A stretch of 64,000 bases of DNA from Vigna angularis (GCF_016808095.1 NC_068975.1:15259501-15323500); one strand, 5' to 3'. Shown: positions 52,729 through 64,000, counted from the stretch's first letter. Program-made: numbers and translations. The notes: a model not told the origin generated them from the sequence alone.

Positions 52729-53965
52729 TTAACGTCCCCCAATAGACGTCCGTCCACAAAAGCCCCAACGTATATAATTGACCGGTGGCATATTCGTAAA
52801 TAAGTGGAACTCGAGACGTCCGTCCTTGGTCGAGCTGGACGTTTATAATATTATAGACGTCCGTCGTAGGGGGACGGACGTTTAATAGGCTGAACAAGTG
52901 AACCCATGTCAGCCCTTAAACGTTCGTCCTTGGGCGCGCCGGACGTTTATAATGTTCTGAACGTCCGTTGTAGGGGGGACGGACGTTTAATAGGCTAAAC
53001 AAGTGAACCCATGTCATCCCTTAAATGTCCATCCTTGGGCGAGCCGGACGTTTATAATGATGTGAACGTCCGTTGTAGGGGGACGGACGTTTAATAGGCT
53101 GAACAAGTGAACGTTTTCAAGTACCCATGCCAACCCTTAAACGTCCGTCCTTGGTCGAGCCGGACGTTTATAATGTTATGAACGTCCGTGTGAGGGGGAC
53201 GGACGTTTAATAGGCTGAACAAGTGAACGTTTTCAAGTACCCATGCCAGCCTTAAACGTCTGTCCTTGGTCGAGACGGACGTCTATAATTAGGAACGTCC
53301 GTGTGAGGGGGACGGACGTTTAAGAGGCTGAACAAGTGAACGTTTTCAAGTACCCATGTTAGCCCTTAAACGTCCGTGTGAGGGGGACGGACGTCTACGA
53401 GGCTGAACAATTGAACGTTTCAATTCCCCATGTGAGGACCTTAAACGTCCGTCCTGGGAGGGCCTGGACATCTATAATATGATAAACGTCCGGCCCCCCA
53501 TATCGGACGTTTAATGTGCTGACAGGGTGGTTGGAGATTTAATTGTCTTCAGCCCCTTAAACGTCCAATATGAGGGGCCTGACGTTTATAATATTATAGA
53601 CGTCCAGGCCCTCCTAGACGGACGTTTAAGGTCCCTACATGGGGAATTGAAACGTTCAGTTGTTCAGCCTCGTAGACGTCCGTCCCCCTCACACGAACGT
53701 TTATAATCTTATAGACGTCCGGGCCCTCCCAGGACGGACGTTTAAGGGCTGGCATGGGGAGTTTAAACGTTCAGTTGTTTAGTGTAGTAGACGTCCGTCC
53801 CCCTTAAATCGACGTTTATAATATTATAGATGTCCGGCTCGACCCAGGACGGACGTCTAAACCCACCCGCGAATATCATTTTTAAATCCCCAAAGACGTC
53901 ATATTAGTGACGACACGGACGTCTATAATATTATAGACGTCCGTGCCCCAGCATACCGGACGTCT
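52729..53965 (+). repeat. CACTA subterminal repeats, tandem and inverted
   Basis: Several ~90-120-bp units built from GGACGGACGTTTAATAGGC, GAACAAGTGAACG and TTAAACGTCCGTCCTTGG fill about 52850-53420. From about 53440 the same pieces appear in opposite orientation (for example TAGACGTCCGTCCCCCTCAC near 53683). GGACGT/ACGTCC motifs number in the dozens. Subterminal motifs like these are the usual binding sites of the En/Spm accessory protein. Confidence 0.85.
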
Positions 53966-54830
53966 ATCTGTATTAATATTGCTCCCGCGAACCCGTGACC
54001 AGTTCAGTTTTGGAAACGCGAAACACTGTTCATCGTCTTCCTCCGCGAACGCTGCTGCGCCACTGATTTTCCAAGTGCGTTTTCTCTCTTTTGGACCGTT
54101 TAAATTGATTTTCAATCCGATTACATTGCTCTGTGATGAAATACCTTTGATTTGAACCGATTAAAAATCGTTTTTGGTCCATTTTTTTGCAGTCTCTTGC
54201 GTGTTCTTGGGCGGCTTCTTTGACTGTTTTTGGGCTGCGTTTTAGGCCGTTCCCTCCTCGATTTCCCTTCCTTTCATTTCGAATCTACTTTTCAGGTTAG
54301 CTTGTTGGTTCAAAATTTTTTGTATGCATGTAATTGGGTTTTGTGTATGCACGTTTTTTACTCTAAAATGTGACTGTGTTATTGGCTTTTGAATATATGT
54401 GTATTAGTTGTGTTATTATAAGTATCAAATCATTGAGTGACACTTAGTTCCCGTTTGAAATTTAAGACAAACGATTAATCTTTTAATCGTTTGTGTTAAA
54501 TTTTGAATTGTCCGATTGGACAGTTTGAGAAAATTAATTTTCATAATTTGCAATAACATGTCAATTGGAGTTTAAGGATAAGATTGATAAAATTTTGGTT
54601 CAGTACTTGTGTTGTTCTCCGGATGCATATTTGATTGTGGTCATCGTTGACTACTCTCATTTCGTGTATTTCGGAGACCAATGCGAAATGCTGCCGAAAT
54701 CTTATCAATTTTATGATGTAGACTTCAATGCACGTGGTTGAGCAAATTATGAAAATTAATTTTTTTGAATGGGTAGGGCCTAACCTTGTGAGAGTTAAAA
54801 CACTTGAACTGATGATTTTACGAACATAGT
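53966..54830 (+). promoter_or_regulatory. Upstream region of the CACTA transposase
   Basis: Non-coding. A GC-rich part (about 53985-54060) is followed by T-rich DNA with TTTTTTGCAG and TTTTCAG that could be splice acceptors of a 5' UTR intron. No exact start can be set. Confidence 0.45.
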
Positions 54831-56577
54831 ATGGATCGAAGCTGGATGAACGAACGTCACATCAATGAAGAATATGAGAAGGGTGTTTCGAAGTTCTTGC
54901 AATACGTTGAACAAAATGCTAAGTCTGTCAACGGGACATATTTTTGTCCTTGTGTGCGTTGTCTTAATCAAATACGACAAGACTTAGGCAATGTGCGTGA
55001 CCATCTATTCATGTACGGCATAATGAGGACTTATACCGTTTGGACTTGGCATGGAGAAGTACTGGAGCAGCCTACCACGTCACGAGGAACGGATTATGTG
55101 GAAGAATGGATGAGTGACCATTTAGAGGATGTGATACGTGATGTCGGTGAAGATAATTTTGGAAGGGCTAATTTGTATGATTCTCTTATTAATGATTCAG
55201 AGCAACCGTTGTTCCCAGGATGCTCGAACTTTACACATCTGTCTTCAACTTTAAAGTTGTTTAGTTTAAAAGAAAGGAATGGATGGACGGATAAAAGTTT
55301 CACCGAGTTGTTGGAGTTGTTGAAGGAGATGCTTCCAGAAAATAATACTCTACCTATTCGTAATTACGAGGCCAAAAAACTTTTATGTCCAATGGGTCTT
55401 GAATATCAAAAGATACATGCTTGTCCTAATGATTGTGTTTTGTACACAAAGGAGTTTGCTTCGTTAAAGTATTGTCCAACATGTGGTTTATCCCGTTTTA
55501 AAAAGAAATCTGACAGAGTCACTGGTAATGAAGGTAATGATGGTGCACCTGCTAAGGTGATGTGGTATTTGCCTATAATACCTAGGTTCAAACGTATGTT
55601 CTCTGTTAAAGAAGATGCAAAGAACCTTAAATGGCACTCTGACGAAAGAAAGTGCGATAATCTTCTTCGACACCCTGCTGATTCTCCACAATGGAAAAAG
55701 ATTGATGACAAATTCCCTGAATTTGATGCAGATCCAAGAAACTTAAGGCTTGCACTTGCAACTGATGGTATGAATCCTTATGGAAACTTAAGTAGCAAAC
55801 ACAGTTCGTGGCCAGTTATGTTGATGATTTACAATCTTTCTCCTTCGTTGTGCATGAAGAGAAAATATGTGATGTTGTCCATGATGATATCGGGTCCTAA
55901 ACAACCTGGAAATGACATTGATGTTTACTTAGCACCTTTAATTGATGATTTGAAACTATTGTGGGAAGAAGGCATCGACGTGTTTGATTCACATGTTCAG
56001 GAACAGTTCCGTTTGCGTGCAATGTTGTTTTGCACTATAAATGATTTCCCAGCGTATGGAAACTTGAGCGGTTATAGTGTTAAAGGTCATTTTGCATGTC
56101 CCGTATGTGAAGAAAACACTAGTTACCTTCAGTTGAAGCATGGTCAGAAGACGGTATATACAAGACATCGAAAATTTCTTCCTCGTAATCATCCTTATCG
56201 TAGATTGAAAAAAGCATTTAATGGAAGTGCTGAGGATGAGGTTGTGTGCAGACCCTGGAATGGTGAAAAGGTGTACAACGAAGTCAAAAACATTGACATT
56301 GTGTTTGGAAAACATCATAAAAGTACCTCTCCAAAGAACATTTGGAAGAAACGATCGATATTTTTTAAGCTTCCATATTGGTGTGAACTTAATGTTAGAC
56401 ATTGTATTGATGTGATGCACGTTGAAAAAAATGTTTGTGACAGTGTCATCGGAACTTTATTAAACGTCAAAGGGAAGAGCAAAGATGGAATAAAAGCAAG
56501 ACAAGATTTGGCTGACATGGGAATCCGATCTGAGTTACATCCACAGATAATAGGGAGACGCACCTATCTGCCCCCAG

Positions 56578-57318
56578 TGATGGAAACCCATTTAGGGCAT
56601 TCCATTCAAAGGAGTATCAACTTAAGCTAAGGCTAAGAAAGGGAAGTGAAGATGGATTGTTAAAGACTCATTCTTGATTTTTCTTCTCTAAGTCTTAGTA
56701 GGATTTTCTTTAATATACTTATACTTTGTTTTGTAGGAACTAATAAATCTTGGAGACCATGATTGAGCCATCCAAGAAGTTAAATCAATAGAGCCAATCA
56801 AAGGAGCCAAAAAAAGGAGGTGCTTACGGAATGGAAAAATGCACCAGCATTTTCCACGTGAATTGGCTGATTTGGAAGGAAGCATACACCTTGCTGGCTG
56901 AGCTGGAATGAAGCATGGACCTTGCTTGATAAAAATAAATGTGCCTTCTATGCTGAATAATTTGAATTTAGGAGGGAATTAAAATTAGAAATTAGGCTCC
57001 TCTTCACCTATAAATAAGAGGGCCTTTTCTTTGTATTTACTCACTTTTGGATGTAATGAAATGCTGCAGAATTGTTTGCTCAGCCTCTTATATCCCTTAG
57101 TCACCTCTGAATTTCGAATTCAGATACTCCCCTCTAGCTTCCTTCCTTAGTACGAAGGCCTTCTCAGCTTGGAGGCATCATACACACACCACATCTTCAT
57201 CCAAACTTTCATCAAACACTTTTCTGTGCATCCATTTCACTGCACCAAATCTTATTCCGCTGTGCATCTGTTTCGAAGCTTCTTCTTGCGTGCTTAATGC
57301 TAGGAGAGGGTTCCATCA
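56578..57318 (+). repeat. 5' LTR of the TR-GAG element
   Basis: 741 bp, TGATGGAAACCC to GGGTTCCATCA; the ends TGATGGAAACC/GGTTCCATCA form an inverted repeat. It contains CCTATAAATAAGAGGG (a TATA box near 57010). Three differences from the 3' LTR were seen by eye. Confidence 0.93.
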
Positions 57319-57320
57319 AG

Positions 57321-57335
57321 TGGTATCATGAGCTT
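57321..57335 (+). other. Primer binding site, initiator tRNA-Met type
   Basis: TGGTATCATGAGCTT resembles the plant initiator Met site TGGTATCAGAGC with an extra T. It lies 2 nt after the LTR. Confidence 0.8.
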
Positions 57336-60300
57336 AGGTCGTCCACGCACCAAGAGCTAAGCTATTCCTCCATCTTTGCACTCCATTTCTACATTTTGTT
57401 GTGCTCTCTGTTTCAGCTTTTCCAGTTTCTGTTTTGAGTATTTTTGTTGCTTCTGTTTTACTCTTTTTCCAGTCATTAATTTCGTGTTTCCTGTTGTTGT
57501 GTTGTGTTTCCAGTGTTCATACATGTTTGTTACTCATTTTAAACGGTGAATCATTCTTTCTTATGTCTCTTCCAGTATGTTAAAGTCATGTGCTCAAAAT
57601 TCTGATGCAGTGTTTTAATTTGTCATTAAATCTGGTTTTCCTGCTTTGGTTTTAGGATGTGCTTGAGTTCAGATGAAAGTGAATTCATATATCAACCAAA
57701 TAAGGCAATGAGAGCTTAATCTAGCCATGGTGATATGAGCAGAATCACTAAAACTCTGGTTCAAGTTTCAAATCTGATTGAAAATTCATTTCTGGTTTAA
57801 GTTTTCTTTGAATCTGTTTTAAGACTTTTAAGTCTGTTCTAATGCATTGTCCACCACTGTTTAGTGTTGTCTAAGGTTGAAAATGGTATGGCAAACCATA
57901 ACAAGCAATGAAATGCATCTAGCATAGCTTGGTTGCCTCATAAACCAGAAGAACCTACTGTTTTGGTCTTATTTCAAGCTTTTCACCGTGCTTAAAAATC
58001 CTTGGATGTCTAATCTGAATTTAATTCATTCTAGCTGCTAATTTCCAGCTTGATCTAGTGTATTAAGACTTCCTTGAGTCATTTTCATTGTTGCTATAGC
58101 TTTTGAATAAATTAAACTTGATTTTGGTGGATTGATGGGGTATTTTTCTGCATAAATTGGCCATAACAAGGTCTGTTTTTGATTTCTGCTAATCTTGAGC
58201 TATTTGATAGCTTGAACAAGTTTAAAATGGTGTTTAAAAGTTGCTAGCAGATTTCAATTAGTAATATCTTGGCCTAAGTGCAGAGTTGTTTCTTAAACCA
58301 TCATATTTTGAGTTAAATTAGGAAGTGGCAAGGTCAATCTGAGTAGCAATCTGTTTTTAACTCATTTCAGAGTTTGAACATGTTTCAAATCACTAATTAA
58401 AGTTGCTGAAGTGATTCATTTCGAGTTTAAGCCACTTCTATGCAAATTTGAGTTTCAAACCACCAAAACCAAGCCAATTTTCTGGTGCAGTGTTGAAAAC
58501 TGAATCTGTTTTGATGAATGTACTTTGAAATCCAATTTGGCTTGCAGCAATACCTAGTTCAGTGGTTAAAATTATAATTAAATGGTTAAAAGAAGCAAAG
58601 CAAAGTGTTAAAAGGGATTATGAACCGTGCAGCCTAGTCCAAACCCAAAAACACAAAATCTGGGTTTCTTTAAGGCATTTCATCAAACACCTTCTGTTTT
58701 TATCAAACAGTTTCGTGCTAATTGTCTTTCAACCTGCATTTTGAGTTTTCTTGCTTTCTTAATCTGTTCTAGCACCTTTATTAGGATCCATTTGAGTGCC
58801 TACTTCTGTTGTAAACCTATTTTTATTGCTTTTGAGTTTTTGGCCTCTTAAATTGTCAAGTTCAAGTCAAATTTTGGTGTTGAAACTGGTGCAGATTTTT
58901 TTTAATCTGTTTGGTGACTGTTTTGGATGATTGCAATGGTGTTGTGAAGTCCAATTGGAGCATTCAAGTTGCTGAATCCTTTCCCTACCAAGGTAGCATC
59001 TTAGGAAGTGGAGAGGAACCTGAATTTGTGAATTCAAGTGTGCTGTCCAGCAAACATTAATTGTATTTTTTTTCAGCAGCATAAAACCCTTTTCTGCAGT
59101 GAGAATTTGAGTGAAAATTGGCAACTTCTATAGCCAAATTTTGAGAGACCAACTCCATATGAAAGTGAATGAGAAATTGAGTGTTTGGAACCTAAAAGAA
59201 GCTTGCTAGAGCACCCTGAAACAGTAAAGGAAGTGAGATTTGAGTGCATGCACATGAAGCCAAATAGCCTTGGCCGAGAGAAATACTACACTATTGTCCA
59301 ATGCTGAAATAGTCCAGTTTCAGAATTTGATTTGTGTTATGCAATTAGCTTATATAGTTCTGATTTGAGAAACATTTTAAATGATCAAAAGGATTTTGAA
59401 ACTTGTTGATTGAACTGGTTTTTACAATTGAAGGTGCAGATTTCAGTTTTCTTAAAAATTGTTCAAAACAGTTTTTATCACACCTTGTTAACCAATTCAG
59501 CTTTCTGATTTTTGGTGCAGTGTGGTGTTGTCTTCTAGACAATAACCCAGTTTTCATTCAGTTCTGTTTTGACCAGTTTGGTCCTTAAATTCAAGCTGAT
59601 TCCATCATCAATTTTGGACCAATTGAATAAATTGATTTGCTGAACTGGAACATTAGATATTCTTGCTGGTTTGATATAACAGTGCAGGTTTTCACTTGAA
59701 GGGTGTCTTATAGCTTGTGCAGCAGATTTTCAAAAACTGTTTTGGAGAGCTTTGTGAAGATCATTAAAAATAGCCAACACTGTTCCAGAAGCTTGAAACC
59801 TCTTTGAGCAAGGATTGAAGGGCTAAAGCACTAAGAGAGCGACAAAAACAAGTTTCAAATTAGTGCACATATGGATCAACAGAGTAGTTTAGCTTGATTC
59901 TTTTAAGTTTTGAACTTGTAATATGTTTCCATTTTAGTTTTCAGTTTTGTTTGTAAAAGGCCATTTAAGACCAAGTGTTTGGAAGAGTCCTTGGTGCTCT
60001 CTCCAATCTTGGCAATTTTCTTTGTTTGCTTTGATAGTAGACGGTGAGTGTGTCTTGTTAGCCAAAGCTACAAGCCTCACCTAGGATTTCTTGTTTTATT
60101 TTCATGCTCTAAGATTTTTGTTCCATTAGAAGTATAGGTGTTTTATCTTTCATTTAGATTGTTTGAATCCATTTTTAAATTCAATAGTGAATCTTACTTT
60201 GAAAATGGTCAAGTAAGTAACCTTAGACATTCTGGCTAGGTAAGACTTGGTATTTAAGCGGCCTTTGGCTCACCTCTCTTACCTGGGAATTGTCTCTAGG

Positions 60301-60350
60301 TAAAATCTTAAACATTTTCAAACTAAGAATCCACTTTTGAAATTAAAAAG
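57336..60350 (+). other. 3-kb leader of the TR-GAG element
   Basis: No open frame longer than about 85 codons and no recognisable gene. It is T-rich with many TTTCTGTTT and CTGTTTTGG pieces, and has several plausible GT/AG signals. A leader this long probably acts as untranslated or spliced RNA. Confidence 0.6.
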
Positions 60351-61376
60351 ATGAATGAGGAAATCATGATCACCAAGAAAGAAATAGAAATGAGTGAGCT
60401 TAGGAACTTGTTTGCCCAATACATGAAAAATCAAAATGAAGGTGAACAAAAAGAAAGAAGGAAGGATGAAAGGTACAACCAAGCTAGGAAAGATATTCCA
60501 TTCTTTGGTAGGGATATTAGTGCTTTAACATATTTAGCTTGGGAAAGAAAAATTGATAAAATACATCTTTTTCTTGCTAGAGATAGTGAATCTTTTGCTC
60601 TTAACATATATCTTTCTAGATTAGAAGAACATGCAAGTGAGTGGTGGAATCATAGGCAATATAGTGTCAAGAAAGGTAGAAAATCCTCCATTCATGATTG
60701 GTATGAACTAAGAGCTTGCATGAGAAGAAATTTTGTTCCTCTTTCAGCCAAGAGAGACCTAGAATTAATGGGACACCTCATTCAAGAGGGAAAAACATTT
60801 ATGAAAGGTCTAGATGGTTTCTCTAGAAGGGAAATTGAATTTAAAGAAAAACTTGAGAAACTCTTGGATAAGAGAAGAAAGAGAGAGACTAGAAGGAGAG
60901 AAGAGGAATTGAGAGAAAAGAGAAAGAGAGAAGAAGAGAAGAGAGCAGAAGATGAGAGAAGAGAAAAAGAAAAGAGAGAAAAGGAGCATTTGCTACTGAT
61001 GGCAAATTCTACTCCTACAATTCAAAGGGAACCAAAAAGGGAAGGTTTCCAATCCTATAACTCTTCTTCAATTATCTTTAAGTCTTTGCATGATAACTTC
61101 TCTTTTAAACCAATTGCCACACAAATTATCATTACACTACCCTCTTCAAAATATGGCAATTTAAATCTTGACTTATTGTTACCCTTAGGGATACAAGAAA
61201 CTCAAGATAAAAGAAAAGTGACTTGTGAAATAGGACTTTCAGATTTCTTTAAAACTATAAAAAAAAGTCCTTATTCTAAAGTTACTTCCATAAAAAAATT
61301 CTTTCTTGGATTGATACTAATTGGAGATATATTTGATGCTTATTGTAGATATATTTTTGATCCAGGAGGAAAGTAA
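60351..61376 (+). CDS. gag: Gag-like protein of the TR-GAG element
   Basis: 341 residues from ATG at 60351. A capsid-like region at about 45-140 (IPFFGRDISALTYLAWERKI, EEHASEWWNHRQYS, WYELRACMRRNFVP) matches the retrotransposon Gag domain. A strongly charged Arg/Glu coil follows at about 165-215 (RKRETRRREEELREKRKREE type), then an uncharacterised C-terminus (TSIKKFFLGLILIGDIFDAY). No zinc knuckle is visible. The stop is followed by the polypurine tract within 60 bp, so no pol was ever encoded here. Confidence 0.85.
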   Translation: MNEEIMITKKEIEMSELRNLFAQYMKNQNEGEQKERRKDERYNQARKDIPFFGRDISALTYLAWERKIDKIHLFLARDSESFALNIYLSRLEEHASEWWNHRQYSVKKGRKSSIHDWYELRACMRRNFVPLSAKRDLELMGHLIQEGKTFMKGLDGFSRREIEFKEKLEKLLDKRRKRETRRREEELREKRKREEEKRAEDERREKEKREKEHLLLMANSTPTIQREPKREGFQSYNSSSIIFKSLHDNFSFKPIATQIIITLPSSKYGNLNLDLLLPLGIQETQDKRKVTCEIGLSDFFKTIKKSPYSKVTSIKKFFLGLILIGDIFDAYCRYIFDPGGK

Positions 61377-61431
61377 CAAACCAAAGTTGTGCTTCTTTAT
61401 ATCTTCCCGATTTGAGGACAAATCGTTTTTC

Positions 61432-61442
61432 AAGAGGGAGGG
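61432..61442 (+). other. Polypurine tract of the TR-GAG element
   Basis: AAGAGGGAGGG is 2 nt before the 3' LTR. TTTGAGGACAAAT lies about 20 nt upstream, echoing the GAGGACAA motif of the other elements. Confidence 0.85.
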
Positions 61443-61444
61443 TA

Positions 61445-62185
61445 TGATGGAAACCCATTTAGGGCATTCCATTCAAAGGAGTATCAACTTAAGCTAAGGC
61501 TAAGAAAGGGAAGTGAAGATGGATTGTTAAAGACTCATTCTTGATTTTTCTTCTCTAAGTCTTAGTAGGATTTTCTTTAATATACTTATACTTTGTTTTG
61601 TAGGAACTAATAAATCTTGGAGACCATGATTGAGCCATCCAAGAAGTTAAATCAATAGAGCCAATCAAAGGAGCCAAAAAAAGGAGGTGCTTACGGAATG
61701 GAAAAATGCACCAGCATTTTCCACGTGAATTGGCTGATTTGGAAGGAAGCATACACCTTGCTGGCTGAGCTGGAATGAAGCATGGACCTTGCTTGATAAA
61801 AATAAATGTGCCTTCTATGCTGAATAATTTGAATTTAGGAGGGAATTAAAATCAGAAATTATGCTCCTCTTCACCTATAAATAAGAGGGTCTTTTCTTTG
61901 TATTTACTCACTTTTGGATGTAATGAAATGCTGCAGAATTGTTTGCTCAGCCTCTTATATCCCTTAGTCACCTCTGAATTTCGAATTCAGATACTCCCCT
62001 CTAGCTTCCTTCCTTAGTACGAAGGCCTTCTCAGCTTGGAGGCATCATACACACACCACATCTTCATCCAAACTTTCATCAAACACTTTTCTGTGCATCC
62101 ATTTCACTGCACCAAATCTTATTCCGCTGTGCATCTGTTTCGAAGCTTCTTCTTGCGTGCTTAATGCTAGGAGAGGGTTCCATCA
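61445..62185 (+). repeat. 3' LTR of the TR-GAG element
   Basis: 741 bp, same ends as the 5' LTR, differing at three noted positions (near 61853, 61862 and 61890). It is directly followed by the second CCCAG. Confidence 0.93.
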
Positions 62186-63620
62186 CCCAGCCTGTCACAC
62201 ACTTTCCAAAAAAGAAAAACAAAGTTTTTGTAACTGTTTAAGAAGTGTGAAGGTTCCGCAAGGTTATTCTTCAAATATCAGTAACCTTGTGTCTATGCAA
62301 GACTTAAACCTAGTTGGTTTAAAGTCTCACTATTGTCATGTATTGATGCAACAATTGTTACCTGTTGTTATTCAAGGCATATTACCTCATTCTGTTAGGG
62401 GTATTCTGACACGTCTGAGTTTTTTCTTTAATGCCATTTGCAAGAAAGTTGTTGACCCTCGAGGTTTAGATGAATTGGAAAATGAGGGAATAAGACTACT
62501 ATGTCAATTGGAGATGTATTTTCCACCTTCCTTTTTTGACATCATGGTACATTTGATTGTTCATCTAGTCAGAGAAATTCGAATATGTGGCCTGGTCTTC
62601 TTAAGGTGGATGTACCCAATTGAAAGATACATGAAGATCTTAAAGTGATATGTCAAGAATCAGTATAGACCAGAAGCTTCAATCATAGAGCGATACGTTG
62701 CAGAAGAAGCCATTAAATTTTGTTCAAGTTATATGCCATCTTGTGAACCCGTCGGTCTTCCCAAGAGCAGACATGAAGGAAAATGTGAAGGTAAGGGTGT
62801 TCAAGGTGTGAGAATTCAAAGTGTTAGCAGAAACGAAATTGACCAAGCTCATTTGTACGTCTTAAACAACACTGTTGATGTCATTCCTTACATTTCTGAC
62901 CACGTTAATGAAATAAAGGCAACAAACCCAAAAATGAGTGAAAAATGGCATCTTAATGAACATGTGAAAACCTTCTTGCAATGGTTTAAGAAAAAGATTT
63001 ATGCGACTCCACATGTTTCTGAAACTTTATTGAGGTTATCTCGTGGACCGAACACAGATGTCATTACATATGGTGGGTACTATATAAACAATATTTCTTT
63101 TCTGAAAAAGGTAGAAGATGACAAAAGCAGAGTTCAAAATAGTGGCGTCACACTACAAGTTGAGGCTGTGCACTTTGCTAGTTCTAAAGACAAAAATCCA
63201 ATCACAGCATCCATGAGTTATTTTGGAATAATACAAGAAATAAGGGAAGTTGATTACGTCACTTTTAGAGTCCCAGTTTTCAAGTGTAAATGGGTTGATA
63301 TAAATTCTGGTGTCATGATGGATGACCTTGGTTTCACATTGGTTGACTTGAACAAGATGAATTACACTGATGAACCATTTATCATGGCTAGTCAAGCAAG
63401 ACAAATATTCTACGTAAATGATCCAGCGAATAACAAATGGTTAGTGGTTTTAGAAGGAAAAAACATGCATGGACATGATGATGACGATTCTCTTGATATA
63501 CTTGAGACAACATCTGTTGCATGTAGACCCACTGAAGACCCAGTTGATGACGTTGCCGATGTCATGCAGGCAATTCGTAGTGATCACAACGAAGGCATTT
63601 GGGAAAAAACAATTAATTAA

Positions 63621-63702
63621 TAGGTTGATGTTTTCACTTTTATTGACTTTATATGTATGTTCATCATAATTGAATTATTACTAACGTTGTTTAATTTTTC
63701 AG
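63621..63702 (+). other. Intron between the two CACTA genes
   Basis: After the transposase stop, an AT-rich stretch ends in TTTAATTTTTCAG|GTATG. The minus-strand copy has an equivalent stretch ending TAAACAG. This suggests alternative splicing joins the two genes of the CACTA element. Confidence 0.5.
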
Positions 63703-63965
63703 GTATGTTGGCCTCAGACTCAGGATCGGGAAAGAGCAGACGTGGACGAGACGTCACCCGAGTGGCAGATGTGACCTCCGAACGCGTGGATGGTCAGAGG
63801 AGGCATGTTGACATCGACCCCAGATCAGGTCATCCATCAGGGCCACATGCTGATAGGTTTAGGAGTTATCTGGGTAAGTTAGCAAAAAGTCATGTCTCTA
63901 TCCTTCATGCATGTTGGGATGACGTCCCAGAGGTCGACAAGAACCTCTTATGGCAAGATATTCAG
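63703..63965 (+). CDS. CACTA second gene (En/Spm, Transposase_24-like), first exon
   Basis: The reading frame from about 63706 gives MLASDSGSGKSRRGRD, then TSERVDGQRRHVD, ADRFRSYLGKLAKSHVSI and ACWDDVPEVDKNL, closely matching the exon at 9886-10146. The exon ends at GATATTCAG|GTATG. The rest lies in the far part of the element, outside the window. The protein family is the En/Spm accessory type. Confidence 0.7.
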
Positions 63966-64000
63966 GTATGTTTATACTTCATGCAATTTGTGATACACTT

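Larger units (their letters stand above)
56578..62185 (+). mobile_element. Young non-autonomous LTR retrotransposon (TR-GAG type)
   Basis: Bounded by CCCAG target duplications (56573-56577 and 62186-62190). It has two 741-bp LTRs, an initiator tRNA-Met primer site, a 3-kb leader, one gag-like frame, and a polypurine tract. No protease, reverse transcriptase or integrase is present, so it needs an autonomous partner. Confidence 0.93.
54831..63620 (+). pseudogene. CACTA transposase (TNP2-like), split by an LTR element and one stop
   Basis: Coding blocks 54831-56577 and 62186-63620. Domains in order: Transpos_assoc (residues 1-75, ending YTVWTWHGE, with CPCVRC), Transposase_21/TNP2 core (CPTCGLSRFKKK, ATDGMNPYGNLSSKH, RHCIDVMHVEKNVCD), DUF4218 (HYCHVLMQQLLPVVIQ to 62640) and DUF4216 (VHFASSKDKNPITAS, DEPFIMASQARQIFYV). 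The Asp residues in ATDGM and CIDVM are candidate catalytic residues. The LTR element lies between the CCCAG repeats. A TGA at 62647-62649, where the other copy has Gly, is the only other break seen. The enzyme would cut CACTA ends. Confidence 0.9.
52709..64000 (+). mobile_element. CACTA (En/Spm) transposon, 5' part
   Basis: It starts at CACTAGTGCAAAA, has a long repeat-rich subterminal region, then a TNP2-like transposase gene and the start of a second gene. It is inserted in an LTR (left flank ATTACT). The 3' end is outside the window. An LTR element sits inside the transposase gene. Confidence 0.9.

Noticed and set aside
1..64000. Host single-copy genes, tRNA genes or microRNA genes
   Set aside because: Every long frame is accounted for by transposable elements or their antisense; no tRNA cloverleaf was recognised apart from primer sites complementary to tRNA ends.

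Overview
This window is plant nuclear DNA, almost certainly from a legume of the Phaseolus/Vigna/Glycine group. It looks like pericentromeric heterochromatin made of nested, mostly broken transposable elements. The evidence is gypsy-type LTR retrotransposons primed by tRNA-Asp (18-nt site TGGCGCCGTTGCCGGGGA), CACTA (En/Spm) transposons with TNP2-type transposases, a Cassandra-like TRIM fragment carrying a 5S rRNA-like segment, and no gene that looks like a host single-copy gene. The genus is inferred from remembered similarity of the Gag and ORF3 proteins to legume elements; no search was run.

Layout. 1-3524: remnant of an Athila/Diaspora-like element (tRNA-Asp primer site joined directly to the C-terminal half of an ORF3), then a foreign LTR piece whose end is tandemly duplicated. 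3525-8227: element B, two LTRs around a broken gag. 8228-9180: unassigned LTR-like DNA. 9181-15410: a decayed CACTA element on the minus strand containing a 1,618-bp tandem duplication. 15530-23096: element A (+), with an intact gag, a deleted protease, structured spacer RNA, an intact ORF3 and a full 3' LTR. 23097-25046: a truncated minus-strand ORF and repeats. 25047 to about 41512: element C (-), split by a nearly complete gypsy element D (27611-38855, minus strand, CTCAT target duplication, gag-pro-pol broken by only two stops). About 41513-41880: Cassandra fragment. 41881-49276: element E (-), same architecture as A. 49277-52708: two overlapping gag fragments separated by an opposite-strand LTR, then a truncated LTR. 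52709 to the window end: a second, better preserved CACTA element (+), whose transposase gene is cut by a young non-autonomous LTR element (56578-62185, CCCAG target duplication).

How the parts fit together. Elements A, C and E share one plan: Gag, aspartic protease, a short conserved C-terminal domain, a stop codon, then a cassette of two copies of a ~50-nt motif flanking several small hairpins, then a leader and ORF3, another hairpin, a 3' UTR, polypurine tract and LTR (C has lost ORF3 and its leader). None carries reverse transcriptase or integrase, so they look non-autonomous and would need enzymes in trans; D is the only element here that encodes a full gag-pro-pol.

The most interesting signal is that cassette. 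More than ten hairpins in separate elements on both strands keep an almost invariant 8-nt loop (TACTGATG in RNA sense) while their stems change in a compensatory way. They sit beside the repeated GGGAGGCAACCCAG motif just after the gag-pro stop codon. This is what a conserved RNA structure would look like, and I know of no description of it.
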